Shown here piece after piece: positions 16,378-24,861 of a stretch of 64,000 nucleotides of DNA. The position numbers and the translations under genes were made by a program. Source of the stretch: Candidatus Sericytochromatia bacterium. GTDB taxonomy: Bacteria > Cyanobacteriota > Sericytochromatia > UBA7694. How positions within the stretch are numbered: position 1 is the stretch's first letter; every line of letters starts with the position of its first letter. Location: contig JADMKE010000013.1 of the NCBI GenBank assembly GCA_018780035.1, positions 124,001-188,000 on the forward strand. The letters run 5' to 3'. A model generated the notes under the pieces. The model searched no databases. It was not told where the DNA came from and saw only the letters and a program-made list of their open reading frames with translations.

Positions 16378-17882
16378 TTCAGCCCCTCTTTCGCAAACTC
16401 TACCTCTATGCGGTGGTCAGTGTCTTTGCAGCCATGTTACTGACCGTCACCGCCATGAATCTGCTGTTTAAACGCGATGAGAGCCACATGCAGCGGATGT
16501 TCCTCGAAGATCAGGTGGGGTTTATTCAGTTTGTGCTCAAACAATCGGCGCAAAACCGCCCCGCAGACATGCAAAAGCAAATTGGCGAAATTGGCGATTA
16601 TTTGCATTGGCGGATTGCCTATTGGCAAGGGGATCAATTGCGGATCTCAACCGGCTTGGCCCAGCCCTCCCCCACCCCAGACGAGTTAAAACTATTAAAA
16701 GCCAGCGGCGGCACCTTGATTCTCGACAAACAAAAGCCCCCGCGCGTGCTGGCCTATCTCGATCCAGCGGCTCCCAGCAAAGGCTATTTGCAATATGTGC
16801 CCGCTTTTGCCGAGAAACCGATGAAGCCCCCCCCCGGCTCTGGTTTTCCGGGTTTTAATGGCCCCCCACCGCCGCCACGTGGAGCAATCATGCCGCCCCA
16901 CCGTCTGGCTGGCGGCGAACACCGACCACCCCCGCCGCATATCAACCCCATATTGATCTCAGGCGCATTGATTCTGCTCTTTATTGGCCTGCTGCTGATC
17001 CCCTTTGTTTTGTATATCCTCAAGCCCTTTAAAGAGCTCTTTGCCTCGATTGAAAAAGTCGCGGAAGGGGATTTTTCGCGCCCGATCAACATTGGACGGC
17101 AAAAGGAATTCCAGGTGATTGCCGATGCCTTTAATCACATGATGGGCAAAATTCAGACCATGTTGCAAGAAAAGCAGCGCCTGATTGCCGATGTCTCGCA
17201 CGAATTGCGCTCGCCGCTGGCGCGCATGCGGGTAAGTCTGGAATTGCTGGCCAAAGAGGGCAAAGGCAAAGCCAAGTATATCGAGCGCTCGATCCACGAA
17301 ATCGAAGAACTCGACAGGTTGATCAACGATCTGCTCGACGTCTCAGCCCTGGAACTCAATGCCCAAAACTACCCACTTGAACGCCTGGAACTCGGGCATT
17401 TGGTGCGTGAGAGCCTGGAGAGTCACCAATTTATTCTGGCCGAGCAGAAACTCCAAGTAATGCCTGTTTTCCCCCAGGAGAGTGTGTTTATCAACGGGCG
17501 GCGCGATCTGCTGCACCGGGCCCTGAACAACCTCTTTTCGAATTTACTCAAATACGCACCCGAGTCCTCTCAGGTCGATATTGAAGTTTTCGTCCAAGCA
17601 GATCGGGCCGGTATTCGCCTGCGCGACCGGGGGCCGGGCCTGCCCGCCAGCGAATTGGAGACGATTCTCAAGGCCTTTTACCGTCCCGATAGCTCCCGCA
17701 CCCGCAAAACCGGCGGCAATGGCCTGGGACTGGCGATTGTCGACAAAATCATGCAATTGCACAAAGGCAAGGTGTCGTTTGCCCTGCCCGAAGATGGTGA
17801 AGGCGGCGTGATCGCCAGATTGGAATGGCCGGTGGTACGCAACCCGCGTACAGACCGGCTCGAAATTGGGGCTGAGAGTTAG
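16374..17882 (+). CDS. Membrane sensor histidine kinase
   Basis: 502 residues. TM1 lies at about 10-30 and TM2 at about 193-215. The periplasmic loop between them is 160 residues, with its last 40 very rich in Pro, Gly and His. A HAMP domain follows (about 215-265), then the HisKA domain with phospho-acceptor His276 in D-V-S-H-E-L-R-S-P-L. The ATPase domain shows N-N-L-F-S-N-L, D-R-G-P-G-L and G-G-N-G-L-G-L-A-I. The architecture matches CpxA/EnvZ-like kinases and it partners the OmpR-type regulator it overlaps. The Pro/His-rich juxtamembrane segment is unusual and could sense metal or cell-wall state. Confidence 0.95.
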   Translation: MIQPLFRKLYLYAVVSVFAAMLLTVTAMNLLFKRDESHMQRMFLEDQVGFIQFVLKQSAQNRPADMQKQIGEIGDYLHWRIAYWQGDQLRISTGLAQPSPTPDELKLLKASGGTLILDKQKPPRVLAYLDPAAPSKGYLQYVPAFAEKPMKPPPGSGFPGFNGPPPPPRGAIMPPHRLAGGEHRPPPPHINPILISGALILLFIGLLLIPFVLYILKPFKELFASIEKVAEGDFSRPINIGRQKEFQVIADAFNHMMGKIQTMLQEKQRLIADVSHELRSPLARMRVSLELLAKEGKGKAKYIERSIHEIEELDRLINDLLDVSALELNAQNYPLERLELGHLVRESLESHQFILAEQKLQVMPVFPQESVFINGRRDLLHRALNNLFSNLLKYAPESSQVDIEVFVQADRAGIRLRDRGPGLPASELETILKAFYRPDSSRTRKTGGNGLGLAIVDKIMQLHKGKVSFALPEDGEGGVIARLEWPVVRNPRTDRLEIGAES

Positions 17883-17962
17883 CTCTCAGAGCAAATCGGC
17901 CAAGCCGCAGGAATAATGCTAAAATCGGAGCAGGATTCCCTGCCCGAAAGGTGCCTGCAAGC

Positions 17963-19930
17963 GTGCCCACACATCTCCCTGTTTCACCACAGAACCAGCC
18001 GCAACCCCAGACCTTGACCCAAACATTGAGCCAGAAATTGACTTTGGGTCTGGTTCAGCTCAATTCTGGCGCGCGCACCTTTTTGCCTTATACCGCCGGG
18101 CTCTTGCAAGCCTTCGTGCAAAAGCAAAGCCCCCGGCCCGAACGCTATGTCTTTTTGCCCCCGCTCTGGCAATCCCGAATGCCTGTGGATGAAGCTGTGG
18201 CTCAGCTCAAAGGCGCCGATGTGGTGGGCCTGAGCCTCTATGTTTGGAATACCCGGCGCTCAGTGGCGATTGCCACGGCACTCAAAGCACTCAACCCCGC
18301 TGTCTTGATACTGGCGGGGGGCCCCCACGTGCCCGACCGGGCCGAAGCCTTTCTGCGCGCCAACACGGCCCTCGATCTCTGCGTCCATGGCGAAGGGGAA
18401 AGCGTCTTGCTACAGCTTTTAGAGGCCTTGCCCGAGCGGCCCTGGGCTGAAATTCCTGGTTTAAGCTGGCTTGATACCTCTGGCCAATTCCAACACACAC
18501 CACGGGCCCCGCGCAGCCGCGATCTCAAGGACCAACCCTCGCCCTATTTAAACGGCGTCTTTGAGCCGATTCTGGCGGCACACCCGAGCGAAAAATGGTC
18601 AGCCCTTTGGGAGAGCAACCGGGGCTGCCCGTTTACCTGTAGCTATTGCGACTGGGGCTCGGCCACTGCCAGCAAGGTGCTGACCTTTGAGATGGAGCGT
18701 CTCAAGGCCGAATTGGAATGGTTTGCCCAATACCAGATGGATCTGGTCTTTTGCTGCGACGCCAATTTTGGCATCTTGCCCCGCGATCTGGAGCTGGCCC
18801 AATATGCGGTAGAGGTACATGCCCGCACGGGCTTTCCGCGCACCTTGGCCGTACAAAACAGCAAAAATGTGACCGAGCGGGCTTATTTGGTGCACAAAAC
18901 GTTGATTCAGGCGGGCCTCGACCAAGATGTCACGCTCTCGGTGCAATCGCTGCATCCCCCTGTCTTAAAAGCCATCCGGCGCGAGAATATTTCCCTGCAG
19001 CATTACCAAGAACTGCACCAACGCCTGAGCGCCGATGGGATTCGCACCTATACCGATGTGATCATTGGGCTGCCAGGTGAAACCTATGCTTCTTTTGCAG
19101 ACGGCATCAGCGAGATGATCACAGGTGGCCAACGTTATGCCCTGAAGTTTTTCAACGCCAGCCTTTTGCCCAATGCCGAAATGGCCCAGCCCGAATACCG
19201 TCAGAAGTATGGGCTGCGCAGTCAGATCGTGCCCACCGTCTATTTACACAGCCCGGCCAGCGAGCCTCCCGATGGCATTCAAGAGCTTCAAGAATTGCTG
19301 ATTGGCAGCGACAGTCTGCCCGAAGCCGATTGGGTGCGCTGCATTGCCTTTGCCTGGATGACCGACCTGCTCTTTTTTGGCAAACACCTGCTGCGCCCGG
19401 CACTGCTCTATTTGCAAAGGCAACATAAGCTGAGCTTTCGGGCCCTGCTCGAAGCCTTTTTGGCTGTGCCCAGCGATTGGCCTGTCTTGGCCGAAATTTC
19501 TGCTTTTTTTCAGGCCAAAGGCCGCGCCATTCAGGCTGGCGATTACGAGTATTGTCGGGGCCATGGCCCTGAATTTTCGGGCATTTGGTGGTCAGCCGAT
19601 GAGTTTATTTTGATTCAATTGATTGCCCAAAACCGGATTGGCGTATTTTTCAACGAGGCCCAAAGCTGGCTAGAGACCTGGCTCTTTCAGCAGGGAATAA
19701 ATCTGCCAGCCTGGCTTTTAAGCGATCTGATTGGAATCTGTCGTCTGAATCAGCAATTGGCGTATAAAGTCGAGCCGATTCATGCCCCGTTTCAGAGCAA
19801 TCTGGTGGAGGTCTATCAGGCCCTGCAAGAAGACCGCGATCTGCCCTTGCAAAAAGAGCCCTGCCTCTGGGTCAAGGACTGGCCGGGCGCACCTTTTCGG
19901 GTGAGGAAGCAGGGGGAAGCATCGACTTAA
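17963..19930 (+). CDS. B12-binding-domain radical SAM protein
   Basis: 655 residues from the GTG at 17963, preferred because AAGG lies 11 bases upstream; a GTG at 17951 would add four residues. The N-terminal 170 residues look like a cobalamin-binding Rossmann domain (D-V-V-G-L-S-L-Y-V-W-N, then I-L-A-G-G-P-H-V). The radical SAM core has Cys222, Cys226 and Cys229 in C-P-F-T-C-S-Y-C for the 4Fe-4S cluster, then I-I-G-L-P-G-E-T in the barrel. The C-terminal 200 residues are a helical domain common in this class. These enzymes do methylations or rearrangements. The substrate is unknown. Its 3' end overlaps the cytochrome gene on the other strand by 59 bases. Confidence 0.88.
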   Translation: MPTHLPVSPQNQPQPQTLTQTLSQKLTLGLVQLNSGARTFLPYTAGLLQAFVQKQSPRPERYVFLPPLWQSRMPVDEAVAQLKGADVVGLSLYVWNTRRSVAIATALKALNPAVLILAGGPHVPDRAEAFLRANTALDLCVHGEGESVLLQLLEALPERPWAEIPGLSWLDTSGQFQHTPRAPRSRDLKDQPSPYLNGVFEPILAAHPSEKWSALWESNRGCPFTCSYCDWGSATASKVLTFEMERLKAELEWFAQYQMDLVFCCDANFGILPRDLELAQYAVEVHARTGFPRTLAVQNSKNVTERAYLVHKTLIQAGLDQDVTLSVQSLHPPVLKAIRRENISLQHYQELHQRLSADGIRTYTDVIIGLPGETYASFADGISEMITGGQRYALKFFNASLLPNAEMAQPEYRQKYGLRSQIVPTVYLHSPASEPPDGIQELQELLIGSDSLPEADWVRCIAFAWMTDLLFFGKHLLRPALLYLQRQHKLSFRALLEAFLAVPSDWPVLAEISAFFQAKGRAIQAGDYEYCRGHGPEFSGIWWSADEFILIQLIAQNRIGVFFNEAQSWLETWLFQQGINLPAWLLSDLIGICRLNQQLAYKVEPIHAPFQSNLVEVYQALQEDRDLPLQKEPCLWVKDWPGAPFRVRKQGEAST

Positions 19931-20888
19931 ATGGGCCCAATTGGTGCTGCTCAGCAGAAAAAGCGTCGGCATAAGGGGGGTAAGGCACATCAAAGGGCTT
20001 TTGCTTGCGATCTGGGTAGTCTTGTTCGGGAGAGGCAAGCAAGGGACGTTCTAAGCTGTTCATAAACGCGGCAATGTCAAAGGCCTCTTCGGCACTTAAA
20101 ACCGGTCGCCCCAACGGCATATTGGCCTGAATATACCGCGCAGCAATGCTGAGACGATTGAGATTCGAACCTTGCCCATAGCTCTGGGCCCCAGCCACAG
20201 GTGGAAAGGTAAAACCCAATTGGGGCGCTTGTGGATCTTTGTAAAGCCCCTGTCCTTTGGCGCCATGGCAAGCCGCACAGTGGTATTGGTAAAGTTTGGC
20301 TCCAGTTTGGGGATTGGCAGCCCGGTCCAAAAGTTGAATCGAAGGCAAAAGGGGCTCTTGTAAATCTGCACGTTTATCGGGTTGGGGGGCCGTATCACTG
20401 AGCCAGATCAGATAAGCCGTAAGGGCCGCACTTTCACGTTGTGGCAAAGTTTTGCCATTGAGACTGCGTTCAAAACAGCTGTTGATGCGTTCAGACAAGC
20501 TGATTGTGCGGTTTTCCAGAGCCCGATAGCGGGGATAACGCTGGGCAATGCCCGCAAATCCCATTGCCGTCAGACTTTTACCCCCATTGAGATGGCAAGA
20601 AACACAACTCAGATTGCTACTGGCCAAGCGCAATTCGGGCTTTTCAGCCGCTGGCCCCAAATGCTTGGGCGTGTTTAAGAGCAGCTCTTTGCCATAGGTC
20701 AGCAACGGGGTATCTGAACCGGGGGGGAATTCCGATGAAGGAGAGGCCGAGGACAGGGGCTTGTCGTTTGGGTTATTTTGAGCCTTTTGAGCAGGGGGGC
20801 AGGCACTCAAGAGCATTGCCAAAAGCCCCACACAACTCCCTGTTTTCCACCCCAGCGGCAGGGCTGGCCAGAGGTTTAATAAACTCAT
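19872..20888 (-). CDS. tsdA: Dihaem cytochrome c lipoprotein, TsdA-like thiosulfate dehydrogenase
   Basis: 338 residues. The signal ends in Leu-Leu-Ser-Ala-Cys30, a lipobox. Two haem sites are C-V-S-C-H (95-99) and C-A-A-C-H (204-208). Between them, R-I-N-S-Cys138-F-E-R-S-L-N-G matches the segment that gives the unusual Cys axial ligand to haem 1 in TsdA. Met257 in A-N-M-P-L-G is the expected second-haem ligand. TsdA interconverts thiosulfate and tetrathionate in the periplasm. The Pro-rich C-terminal tail is extra. Its ATG overlaps the stop of the MazG-like gene by four bases, and its 3' end overlaps the radical SAM gene by 59 bases. Confidence 0.83.
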   Translation of the reverse strand: MSLLNLWPALPLGWKTGSCVGLLAMLLSACPPAQKAQNNPNDKPLSSASPSSEFPPGSDTPLLTYGKELLLNTPKHLGPAAEKPELRLASSNLSCVSCHLNGGKSLTAMGFAGIAQRYPRYRALENRTISLSERINSCFERSLNGKTLPQRESAALTAYLIWLSDTAPQPDKRADLQEPLLPSIQLLDRAANPQTGAKLYQYHCAACHGAKGQGLYKDPQAPQLGFTFPPVAGAQSYGQGSNLNRLSIAARYIQANMPLGRPVLSAEEAFDIAAFMNSLERPLLASPEQDYPDRKQKPFDVPYPPYADAFSAEQHQLGPFKSMLPPASSPEKVRPASP

Positions 20889-21232
20889 GACTGCAGCTTG
20901 GGATTCTGAAGATGGCGTTCCCCATCGCGTTGGGTCTTTTTGATGAGATTTGCGCGCAGGGCCTGGGTCAAATCCACCCCCGTCTGGTTGGCCAAACAGA
21001 TCAAGACAAAGAGCACATCTGCCATTTCATCGGAGAGGGAATGGCCCTTGTCGGAGGCTTTAAAGCTCTGCTCTCCATAGGTCCGCGAGATAATCCGCGC
21101 CAACTCTCCCACTTCTTCCACCAATTGTGCGAGATTGGTCAATTCAGAGAAATAGCGCACACCCAGGGTTTGAATCCATTCATCGACAGCCTGCTGGGCC
21201 GCTTCCAATGTCAGAGGTTCGGAGGGGATCAT
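20885..21232 (-). CDS. MazG-like nucleotide pyrophosphohydrolase
   Basis: 115 residues from the ATG at 21232, which has AGAGG eight bases upstream. Open frame upstream of it is antisense of the next gene. The protein shows the all-alpha NTP pyrophosphatase pattern: E-E-V-G-E-L-A-R at about 40-47, then D-E-M-A-D-V-L-F-V-L at about 68-77, which supply the metal-binding Glu and Asp. The length suits a single-domain MazG homologue. Such enzymes hydrolyse non-canonical NTPs or ppGpp-related nucleotides to monophosphates. It is co-translated with the TsdA-like cytochrome, an odd pairing with no clear functional link. Confidence 0.88.
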   Translation of the reverse strand: MIPSEPLTLEAAQQAVDEWIQTLGVRYFSELTNLAQLVEEVGELARIISRTYGEQSFKASDKGHSLSDEMADVLFVLICLANQTGVDLTQALRANLIKKTQRDGERHLQNPKLQS

Positions 21233-21384
21233 GGGGGATGCCTCTTTTCGTTGCACGTTTTTATTTTCTGAGGAGAGCCTGAAAACAGCATAGCCAAAGA
21301 CAGTCTTTTTGCACAGGTTAAAGCCAAACCTGCCGAGTTGAGAAATAAATAGATAATGGCTAGAATTCTCCGAAACGGCTGTAT

Positions 21385-21390
21385 TATAAT
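21385..21390 (+). promoter_or_regulatory. Probable -10 box
   Basis: TATAAT lies 38 bases before the ATG of the secreted protein at 21428. It is preceded by TG five bases upstream, close to an extended -10. No convincing -35 is present. Confidence 0.45.
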
Positions 21391-21427
21391 AAGCGCAATC
21401 TGCACCAAATGCTAAGAGAGGGATCCC

Positions 21428-22075
21428 ATGAAAAAATTGCTTCTTGCCTTGAGCGCCTGTCTGATCGCCTTGCCCGCCACTGCCGCTACCAGCTTGACCC
21501 CCGTCAGCCAGGCCAGCAACCAGTCCATCGGCGGTAACGAAACCCTGAGTGAAACCCAAGGGGATATCACAGTCAGCGTACGCCCTGTGCTCGAACCAGA
21601 ACAGGCCAAAGTCTTTCATCCCAATGGCGGCGGCAAACTCAGCGACGACTTTTCTCCTTATGCCTATAAAAACATCGTGCAGACCCAGGTCTTTCAGGTC
21701 AGCATCTCCAACAACAGTCCCCGTGAAATTGGCGCTTCTCAATTGCGTTTCAGTGTGAGCTTTAACGGCCTGCCCGTGGAATACCTCAGCTCCGGTGAAC
21801 TCATGCGCCAATGGCGCCATTACCACTATCTGAATACCAATACCATCAGTGGCGCTCCCAATTTTATGGAACAAGAGCGCGCCATTGTGGCCGAAAAGTT
21901 TATCCAAACCCATGGCTTCTGGCCCCAAGATGTGCCCCCCGGCGGTGAAATTCGCGGCTACCTCGCCATTCCTCCGGTCAAAGGCATGGGGGCTCTCAAA
22001 GTGCGGATTCGCCACGTCGGAGACGGCCAAACCAACCGCGATTTTGCCTTTCACTTCGAGGCCAAAAACAAATAA
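21428..22075 (+). CDS. Secreted protein of unknown function
   Basis: 215 residues. A classic Sec signal (Lys-Lys-Leu-Leu-Leu, cleavage after Ala-Thr-Ala) is followed by a mature beta-rich protein of about 195 residues. There is no Cys after the signal, so it should be soluble and periplasmic or outer. It has conserved-looking aromatic clusters (Arg-Gln-Trp-Arg-His-Tyr-His-Tyr) and a late P-P-G-G-E-I-R-G-Y segment, as in surface-exposed sandwich domains. I do not recognise the family. GAGAGG precedes the ATG. It is monocistronic, with a -10 box upstream and an intrinsic terminator downstream. Confidence 0.85.
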   Translation: MKKLLLALSACLIALPATAATSLTPVSQASNQSIGGNETLSETQGDITVSVRPVLEPEQAKVFHPNGGGKLSDDFSPYAYKNIVQTQVFQVSISNNSPREIGASQLRFSVSFNGLPVEYLSSGELMRQWRHYHYLNTNTISGAPNFMEQERAIVAEKFIQTHGFWPQDVPPGGEIRGYLAIPPVKGMGALKVRIRHVGDGQTNRDFAFHFEAKNK

Positions 22076-22098
22076 GCCGATTCTGGTTTAAACACCCG

Positions 22099-22129
22099 CA
22101 GGCCACCTGAAAAGATGGCCTGTTTTTTT
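22099..22129 (+). terminator. Intrinsic terminator
   Basis: CAGGCCACC pairs with GATGGCCTG around a short A-rich loop (one mismatch in the stem), followed by seven T. It lies 24 bases after the stop of the secreted protein gene. Confidence 0.85.
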
Positions 22130-22166
22130 GCCTATTTCAACACCATCAGTTCAGAGGAGCACATAC

Positions 22167-23237
22167 ATGGGCGGCAATGCAATTTCAAATACCCTGCGGC
22201 TCAAGCGCAGTGAGTACGAAAGCTACGAACAAGAGCTGATCACGCTTTTGGGCGATTTTCTCAAAACACCTTTTGCCCCACTGCAGTTTTACAGCGACAA
22301 AGCGTCCTTTGGGGACATTGACTTTGTTGTTGCCCAACCCAAACCCGATCGGGGCGACTTGGCGCTCTTTTTTCAGCAAATTGGCAGCCGAGAACAGTAT
22401 TTCAACGGAGATATGCTCTCATTTGAGTATAAAAATTTTCAGGTTGATCTTAATTTTGTCGCCCCTGAGAATTACGAAACCGCCCTGTTTTATTTCGCCT
22501 ATAACGATCTCAACAATCTGATTGGCCGAATTGCGCATAAATTTGGGCTCAAATTTGGTTTTGACGGCCTCTGCTACCAGATTCGCACCGAGTCAGGCTA
22601 CCGCGCCAAGAAAATCACACTCAGCAAAGATCCTGCTGCGATCTACACCTTTTTGGGCTATGATTATTCCCGTTTTTTGCAGGGTTTCAAAGACCGCGAA
22701 GCGATCTTTGAATTTGTGGCCTCTTCGCGCTATTTTAATTCAGCCATTTTTGAACTCGACGAACTCAACCATATCAACCGCACCCGCAATAAAAAGCGCC
22801 AAACCTACCAGCTCTTTTTGCAATGGCTCACAGGCAAAACCTTCAATGAATTTCGCTTTGAAGAAGACAAATCCATTTACCTGATACGCATTCACAACCA
22901 TTTTTATGCCCCAAACAGCCCTTCGCAGGGCGGATCCGCGAAGGTATCCGGGGGTGTCGATTTACTCGGAGAATTGGCGACCTATGCCGAAGAGCACCGC
23001 AAACATGAATTTGCCAAGGCCCTGTTTAACGGTGGCCAATTGATGAAAACCTACGGCCTGAGTGGCTCGGCCTTGGGCAAGGTGATGGCAGATTTTAAGC
23101 AGGATTTTTGCGCTGCTTGCGGCCAAGCCGATTTTGAGCAGGCCGTCTTTGAGATCTATGCCACTGCCCCCAGTCCCGAAGCGGCGATGGCAGAACGCTT
23201 TAAACAGTGGTACCAACAGGCCTCAAACCAAGCTTAA
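22167..23237 (+). CDS. Nucleotidyltransferase-fold-like protein
   Basis: 356 residues from the ATG at 22167, chosen because AGAGGAG lies eight bases upstream; longer frames begin inside the terminator. The segment S-F-G-D-I-D-F-V-V near residues 50-58 resembles the G-S/x-D-x-D metal-binding strand of polymerase-beta-type nucleotidyltransferases, and a second acidic strand (F-Q-V-D-L-N-F-V) follows near residue 95 as expected for the third Asp. The rest is alpha/beta with several Tyr/Phe-rich helices. Substrate unknown; it could modify a protein or RNA. It converges with the PflX-like gene and overlaps it by 15 bases. Confidence 0.65.
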   Translation: MGGNAISNTLRLKRSEYESYEQELITLLGDFLKTPFAPLQFYSDKASFGDIDFVVAQPKPDRGDLALFFQQIGSREQYFNGDMLSFEYKNFQVDLNFVAPENYETALFYFAYNDLNNLIGRIAHKFGLKFGFDGLCYQIRTESGYRAKKITLSKDPAAIYTFLGYDYSRFLQGFKDREAIFEFVASSRYFNSAIFELDELNHINRTRNKKRQTYQLFLQWLTGKTFNEFRFEEDKSIYLIRIHNHFYAPNSPSQGGSAKVSGGVDLLGELATYAEEHRKHEFAKALFNGGQLMKTYGLSGSALGKVMADFKQDFCAACGQADFEQAVFEIYATAPSPEAAMAERFKQWYQQASNQA

Positions 23238-24269
23238 ACCCAGTTCATGGGCCTGGGTCCGGGCCATTTCCAAATCGGCTTTGGCCGGACGTCGGTTGAG
23301 TTCGGGACGCTCACGCGCTTTGTAGAAAGGGCGGTACTGCCCCATTAAATTGACAGTCATTTCTGGGTACTCTGCCGCAATTTTTTCAAGCACAGGCAGG
23401 GTGCAGCAGTCGAGATGCCCTGGCATGAGCAAATGGCGGATCAGCACCTGTACAGTTTGAAGAGAGCTTGCCGTTTGTCTACTTTGCGCTTGATAGGCCT
23501 TTAAATTGGCCTCCAGGGTTTCGCTGTAGTGGGCTATTTTGGCCAATTGCCAGGCACAGCGATCGTTGCCAAATTTAAAATCCGGCAAATAGAGGTCGAT
23601 CAGACCCTCCATCAGGGCCAGGCCTGTGGCGGAGAGAGTGGCATTGCTGTTAAAGACCCAGGGCAACGTCAGCTGCTCGGGTAGCAGCTCCGCCAAAGCC
23701 GTCAGGGTATGCAAATGGGGCTCAGGGGTGCCGCCAATAAAGCTGATCGACTGCACAGCAGGATCTGCGCAGCGCAAGCGGATCTGCTCAGCCAAGTGGG
23801 CGGCATCAACTCCCGCTCCGGCGGAGAGGTCAAAGGTCTCGCGCCAATTGTGGCAAAACAGACAGTGCAGGGTACAGCCACTGAAAAAGATCGCATGGGT
23901 GGTTCCCACCCTTGCCTCTTCGCCATAATGCAGGTACTCTCCGCTGATCAGCGCCTGGTCGGTCAGGCCACAATAGCCGGTCTCCCCGGCAGAGCGGTTG
24001 ATCCGGCAATTGTGCACACAATAATTGCACTCTGAGAGCAGGGCCTGGGCCCAGGCCCGTTTGATTGCCAGCCAAGCATAACCCCGATGGTCTCCGGGAC
24101 AAGAGAGAGGCTTGTTTAAGTCTTCAGCAGCGAGCGCGGCCCGGTAGAGCGCCAAACCCTGTTCGTGATAAGCCGCCAGCTCTGCCACAGACAGCTCTGC
24201 CAAACTGCGCAGAGCAACATCTTGGCAGGGCACAACAATCTGGCGGGCCCGGCTGCGCACAGGCCGCAT
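23223..24269 (-). CDS. PflX-like radical SAM protein
   Basis: 348 residues. A Cys-rich N-terminal motif (E-C-N-Y-C-V-H-N-C, then R-S-A-G-E-T-G-Y-C-G) comes before the radical SAM triad C-T-L-H-C-L-F-C-H-N and a G-G-T-P-E strand. This order is typical of the PflX group, related to glycyl-radical enzyme activases and to AmmeMemoRadiSam proteins. Members carry 4Fe-4S clusters; the substrate is not established. No glycyl-radical enzyme gene is visible in the window. It starts at an ATG that shares one base with the stop of the upstream membrane protein gene. Confidence 0.87.
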   Translation of the reverse strand: MRPVRSRARQIVVPCQDVALRSLAELSVAELAAYHEQGLALYRAALAAEDLNKPLSCPGDHRGYAWLAIKRAWAQALLSECNYCVHNCRINRSAGETGYCGLTDQALISGEYLHYGEEARVGTTHAIFFSGCTLHCLFCHNWRETFDLSAGAGVDAAHLAEQIRLRCADPAVQSISFIGGTPEPHLHTLTALAELLPEQLTLPWVFNSNATLSATGLALMEGLIDLYLPDFKFGNDRCAWQLAKIAHYSETLEANLKAYQAQSRQTASSLQTVQVLIRHLLMPGHLDCCTLPVLEKIAAEYPEMTVNLMGQYRPFYKARERPELNRRPAKADLEMARTQAHELGLSLV

Positions 24270-24748
24270 CAGCGCCTGCGGGAGTAAAACAGGTGCAAGA
24301 GAAGAATCGCCACACCCAGTGCTGCCAAGGGAAACATCAAGGCCCTCACCAGCAGCAGCAGCTCCAAAAAGGCCCCACGCAGAATCAACAGAAACTGGGG
24401 AAACAGCAGCAAAATCACCAGCAGCGAGCCCACCAAGGCAATCAACTTCAAGGGCGGCGTCTGCCTCAGAACCACCAGCACCGGCGGCACGGCATTTTCT
24501 GGGGGTTCAGATTCTTGGGCGAAAGGGGGCTGGGCAAAAGGGGGTTGCGAAAAATGCAAAGGGGTATCCAAGAGCGAGAGATTTTCTGGCAAGCTGCTCC
24601 CAGAACCTGGCTGTGTTTCGGGGCCCTGTCGAAGGTCGGCCCCTGAGCCCTGTCGAAGGGGCTGGGTTGGAGGCAGCGGATCATCCAGCTCAATATACAG
24701 AGGGGATTCAGATTCGGGTTTTAGATTGGGATCTGAGAGGTTCTCCAT
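24269..24748 (-). CDS. Small two-helix membrane protein
   Basis: 159 residues. Residues 1-95 are Pro/Ser/Gln/Glu-rich and look disordered. Two hydrophobic helices at about 103-122 and 130-152 are separated by a short loop with one Arg and one Glu, and the protein ends in Ser-Arg-Arg-Arg. Topology is probably an inner-membrane hairpin with a long cytoplasmic tail. The tail contains DNA made of two copies of a CCCTGTCGAAGG motif, which looks like an insertion. Its stop overlaps the start of the PflX-like gene by one base. Family unknown. Confidence 0.7.
   Translation of the reverse strand: MENLSDPNLKPESESPLYIELDDPLPPTQPLRQGSGADLRQGPETQPGSGSSLPENLSLLDTPLHFSQPPFAQPPFAQESEPPENAVPPVLVVLRQTPPLKLIALVGSLLVILLLFPQFLLILRGAFLELLLLVRALMFPLAALGVAILLLHLFYSRRR
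24624..24659. repeat. Two copies of CCCTGTCGAAGG inside a gene
   Basis: The motif occurs at 24624-24635 and, as CCTGAGCCCTGTCGAAGG, at 24642-24659. This word (reverse CCTTCGACAGGGCTCAGG) is a well-known dispersed intergenic repeat in many bacteria. Here it lies in the disordered region of the membrane protein and does not break the frame. Confidence 0.6.
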
Positions 24749-24861
24749 ACCCCTATCTTAATGCATTCACGCCCAAAATTATAGTCCTCTCAGGAACTTT
24801 CAAAGGCAGTCCCCGTCTCTCTAAAACAAGGGGACAGTTCAATCCGCAGGAATAGGTTTGT

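Noticed and set aside
21233-22054. Long upstream extension of the MazG-like frame
   Set aside because: It is antisense of the secreted protein gene, and the ribosome site and domain begin at 21232.
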